Source of the DNA: Flammeovirgaceae bacterium UBA2366
GTDB taxonomy: Bacteria; Bacteroidota; Bacteroidia; Cytophagales; Cyclobacteriaceae
Assembly: GCA_002344065.1 (NCBI GenBank)
Contig: DDTK01000014.1
Span: forward strand, 1 to 64,000
DNA: 64,000 nucleotides
Direction of reading: 5' to 3'
Position numbers and translations under genes: made by a program. Under the pieces are notes generated by a model that ran no database searches, had not been told where the DNA came from, and saw only the letters and a list, made by a program, of their open reading frames with translations. This document shows positions 62,112 to 64,000 of the stretch, one piece after another. Within the stretch, counting starts at the first letter, position 1. Each line of letters starts with the position of its first letter.

Positions 62112-64000
62112 ATGATGCGTAAGACTCTTATTTGGATGCTTTTGTTGCTCATAGCCAGTACAGGTTATGCACAAAAGAAAAAATCAAAAACCACGGATAA
62201 AACACCCGTTGAAACAGCCGTCCCCGCGGCCGAGGTAAAGCCACAAATACCCCCACCGGTTAAAGTCACTTCAGTGGAAGGTATTACCGAATACCGGCTA
62301 CACAATGGGCTAAGGGTATTGCTTTTCCCTGATAACTCAAAGCAAACCTTTACCCTGAATGTAACCTACCTGGTCGGTTCAAAGCATGAGAACTACGGTG
62401 AAACCGGGATGGCTCATTTGCTCGAGCATCTGGTCTTTAAAGGAACACCTAAGTATCCGTTTAATATCATGAAGGAACTGGAAGATCGGGGTGGGAACTT
62501 TAATGGAACTACCTCACTGGATAGAACAAACTATTTTGAAATTCTCACGGCCACAGATGAAAACTTAAAATGGGCTATTGAAATGGAGGCCGACCGTATG
62601 GTAAACTCGTTTATCGCTAAAAAAGATCTCGATAGCGAAATGACAGTGGTTAGGAATGAGTATGAAAGTGGAGAGAACAGCCCGATTGGTGTTTTATTTA
62701 AAAAATTATCAGGCGCAGCCTACCAATGGCACAGCTATGGTAAGTCAACTATCGGAGAACGTTCTGATATTGAAAATGTTTCCATCGAAAGACTCCAGGC
62801 CTTTTATAAGAAGTATTACCAGCCTGACAATGCCGTTGTTGTGTTGGCGGGTAAATTTGATGAAGGTAAAACATTGAATTACATCACTGAGTTTTTTGGA
62901 GCTATTCCAAAACCCACACGCGAACTTCAATCTTTTTATACCCGAGAACCAACACAGGATGGTGAGCGTGTAGTTACCGTGAAACGTGTTGGTGATGTTC
63001 AGTATGCCGCTGTTGCGTATCACATTCCTTCCGGATCACACGAAGATTATCCATCCATTGCAGTGCTCTCGAATATTTTAACTACACAACCTTCCGGCAG
63101 ATTGTATAAAGCTCTGGTCGATTCGAAAAAAGCAAGTTCAGTGTTTTCATTGACCCGGGCTACTAAAGAACCTGGTATTATGATGGCTTTTGCAGAAGTG
63201 CTTAAAGAAAAATCATTGGATGATGCACGCACCACGATGGTAAAAACATTCAATGAAGTGGTGAAAAATCCTCCAACCAAGGAAGAAGTGGATCGGGCGA
63301 AAGGCGAAATTTTAAAACAATTTGAATTGAATTTCAATAATGCCGATCGTATTGGGATTTTCCTGAGCGAATATATCGCCATGGGCGATTGGCGCTTATT
63401 CTTCCTTTACCGCGATAGAATTGAAAAGGTTACTCCAGATGATGTACTTAGAGTTGCTAAAGAATATCTGAAAGACGATAACAGAACAGTTGGATTGTTT
63501 ATCCCTACTGAAAAACCTGATCGCTCAGAGATACCCGGTGAGCCGGATGTGGCTGCTTTGGTGAAAGACTATAAAGGAAAACAAGCTATTGCCAGTGGTG
63601 AAGAATTTGATCCTTCTCCGGCTAATATTGAAAGCAGAACACAACGCAGCACCTTACCTAATGGTATGAAGGTAGCTTACCTCGCAAAGAAAACACGCGG
63701 TGAGTCTGTACAATTGCGTATGACCCTACGCTTTGGTGATGAAAAAAACCTGGCAAACAAAGGAACAATAGGTCAGTATACCGCCAGCATGCTGGATAAG
63801 GGAACATCGAAGATGACACGCCAACAAATTAAAGATGAATTTGACCGGCTAAAAGCCAGGGTATCCATCTTTGGCGGAGCAACTTCTGCCAGTGTATCCA
63901 TTGAAACAACAGGACCTAATCTGGCCGAAACATTAAAACTGGTGGGTCATATTTTAAAGGAAGCCTCCTTCCCTGCCGAGGAATTTGAGAAACTTAAAAG
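62112..64000 (+). CDS. M16-family zinc peptidase, cut by the window end
   Basis: The frame is open from ATG 62112 (a second ATG follows at 62115) to the window edge; about 629 residues are visible. A signal peptide (LIWMLLLLIASTGYAQ) and a Lys/Pro-rich spacer come first. The active M16 domain has the inverted zinc motif in HLLEH (His102, Glu105, His106), with the third ligand Glu183 in VRNEYES, 77 residues on, the standard spacing. The second, inactive-type domain begins near residue 515 (RSTLPNGMKVAYLAKKT) and is incomplete. Family members degrade or process peptides in the periplasm. The gene faces away from the small secreted protein, with 297 bases between. Confidence 0.93.
   Translation, partial: MMRKTLIWMLLLLIASTGYAQKKKSKTTDKTPVETAVPAAEVKPQIPPPVKVTSVEGITEYRLHNGLRVLLFPDNSKQTFTLNVTYLVGSKHENYGETGMAHLLEHLVFKGTPKYPFNIMKELEDRGGNFNGTTSLDRTNYFEILTATDENLKWAIEMEADRMVNSFIAKKDLDSEMTVVRNEYESGENSPIGVLFKKLSGAAYQWHSYGKSTIGERSDIENVSIERLQAFYKKYYQPDNAVVVLAGKFDEGKTLNYITEFFGAIPKPTRELQSFYTREPTQDGERVVTVKRVGDVQYAAVAYHIPSGSHEDYPSIAVLSNILTTQPSGRLYKALVDSKKASSVFSLTRATKEPGIMMAFAEVLKEKSLDDARTTMVKTFNEVVKNPPTKEEVDRAKGEILKQFELNFNNADRIGIFLSEYIAMGDWRLFFLYRDRIEKVTPDDVLRVAKEYLKDDNRTVGLFIPTEKPDRSEIPGEPDVAALVKDYKGKQAIASGEEFDPSPANIESRTQRSTLPNGMKVAYLAKKTRGESVQLRMTLRFGDEKNLANKGTIGQYTASMLDKGTSKMTRQQIKDEFDRLKARVSIFGGATSASVSIETTGPNLAETLKLVGHILKEASFPAEEFEKLK

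Noticed and set aside
1..64000. CRISPR array, rRNA or tRNA genes
   Set aside because: I found no regularly spaced direct repeats with unique spacers and no recognisable rRNA segments or tRNA cloverleaf with a TTCRANY arm; the only periodic repeat is the two-unit array near 31.0 kb.

Overview
The window looks like chromosomal DNA from a Bacteroidota bacterium, probably of the Cytophagales. The reasons are gene content and style: many MacB/FtsX-like permease paralogues without an adjacent ATPase, LytS/LytTR regulation, a very large C25 peptidase with a type IX secretion (T9SS) C-terminal domain, a PadR-PspC-DUF2807 operon, a fused IcmF-type mutase, MKK...C lipoproteins and few recognisable Shine-Dalgarno sites. 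The genus cannot be fixed from the sequence alone.

Region by region. 0-4.4 kb: a coiled-coil lipoprotein (minus strand), then type II NADH dehydrogenase and a Kup potassium transporter. 4.5-14.2 kb: four tandem ~800-residue FtsX/MacB-like permeases; a fifth lies at 22.7-25.1 kb. 14.2-22.5 kb: a repeat-filled spacer, a secreted squalene-cyclase-fold-like protein, a lipoprotein, a LytS-type kinase pair with a LytTR response regulator, and another lipoprotein. 25.1-26.5 kb: a YdeI/DUF1801 gene and a divergent gene of unknown function.

26.8-36.9 kb is a defence island reading on one strand: hsdR, a Bro-N/DinD-like gene, a REP-associated-type tyrosine (Y1/HUH) transposase, two tandem 132-bp palindromic units, hsdM, hsdS, then hamA (DUF1837) and hamB (helicase), which form a Hachiman system. 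Most junctions overlap or nearly touch, so type I restriction-modification and Hachiman seem to be expressed as one unit. Imperfect palindromes about 75% alike lie just outside each end, in the same orientation, which suggests a cassette-like unit.

37.3-41.7 kb (minus): an ABC ATPase with an ABC-2 permease fused to an M1 aminopeptidase. 42.1-47.0 kb (minus): a 1654-residue PorU2-like C25 peptidase. 47.2-48.6 kb: a DUF433/DUF5615 toxin-antitoxin-like pair and a sulfotransferase. 48.7-52.0 kb: PadR, PspC/DUF2807, a possible 22-residue membrane peptide and a small secreted protein. 52.1-54.4 kb: ECF sigma factor, an anti-sigma-like membrane protein and an outer-membrane-barrel-like protein. 54.5-57.9 kb: fused isobutyryl-CoA-type mutase/GTPase. 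58.0-60.6 kb: MlaE-MlaF-MlaD lipid-transport operon. 60.6-61.8 kb: two small secreted proteins (minus). From 62.1 kb to the window edge: the first ~630 residues of an M16 protease, cut by the window.

The most notable items are the interleaved type I RM/Hachiman island with its internal transposase and REP-like array, the nested palindrome family at 14.3 and 21.1 kb, the in-frame palindrome inside hsdR, and a planctomycete-prepilin-like segment inside the lipoprotein at 16.0 kb.
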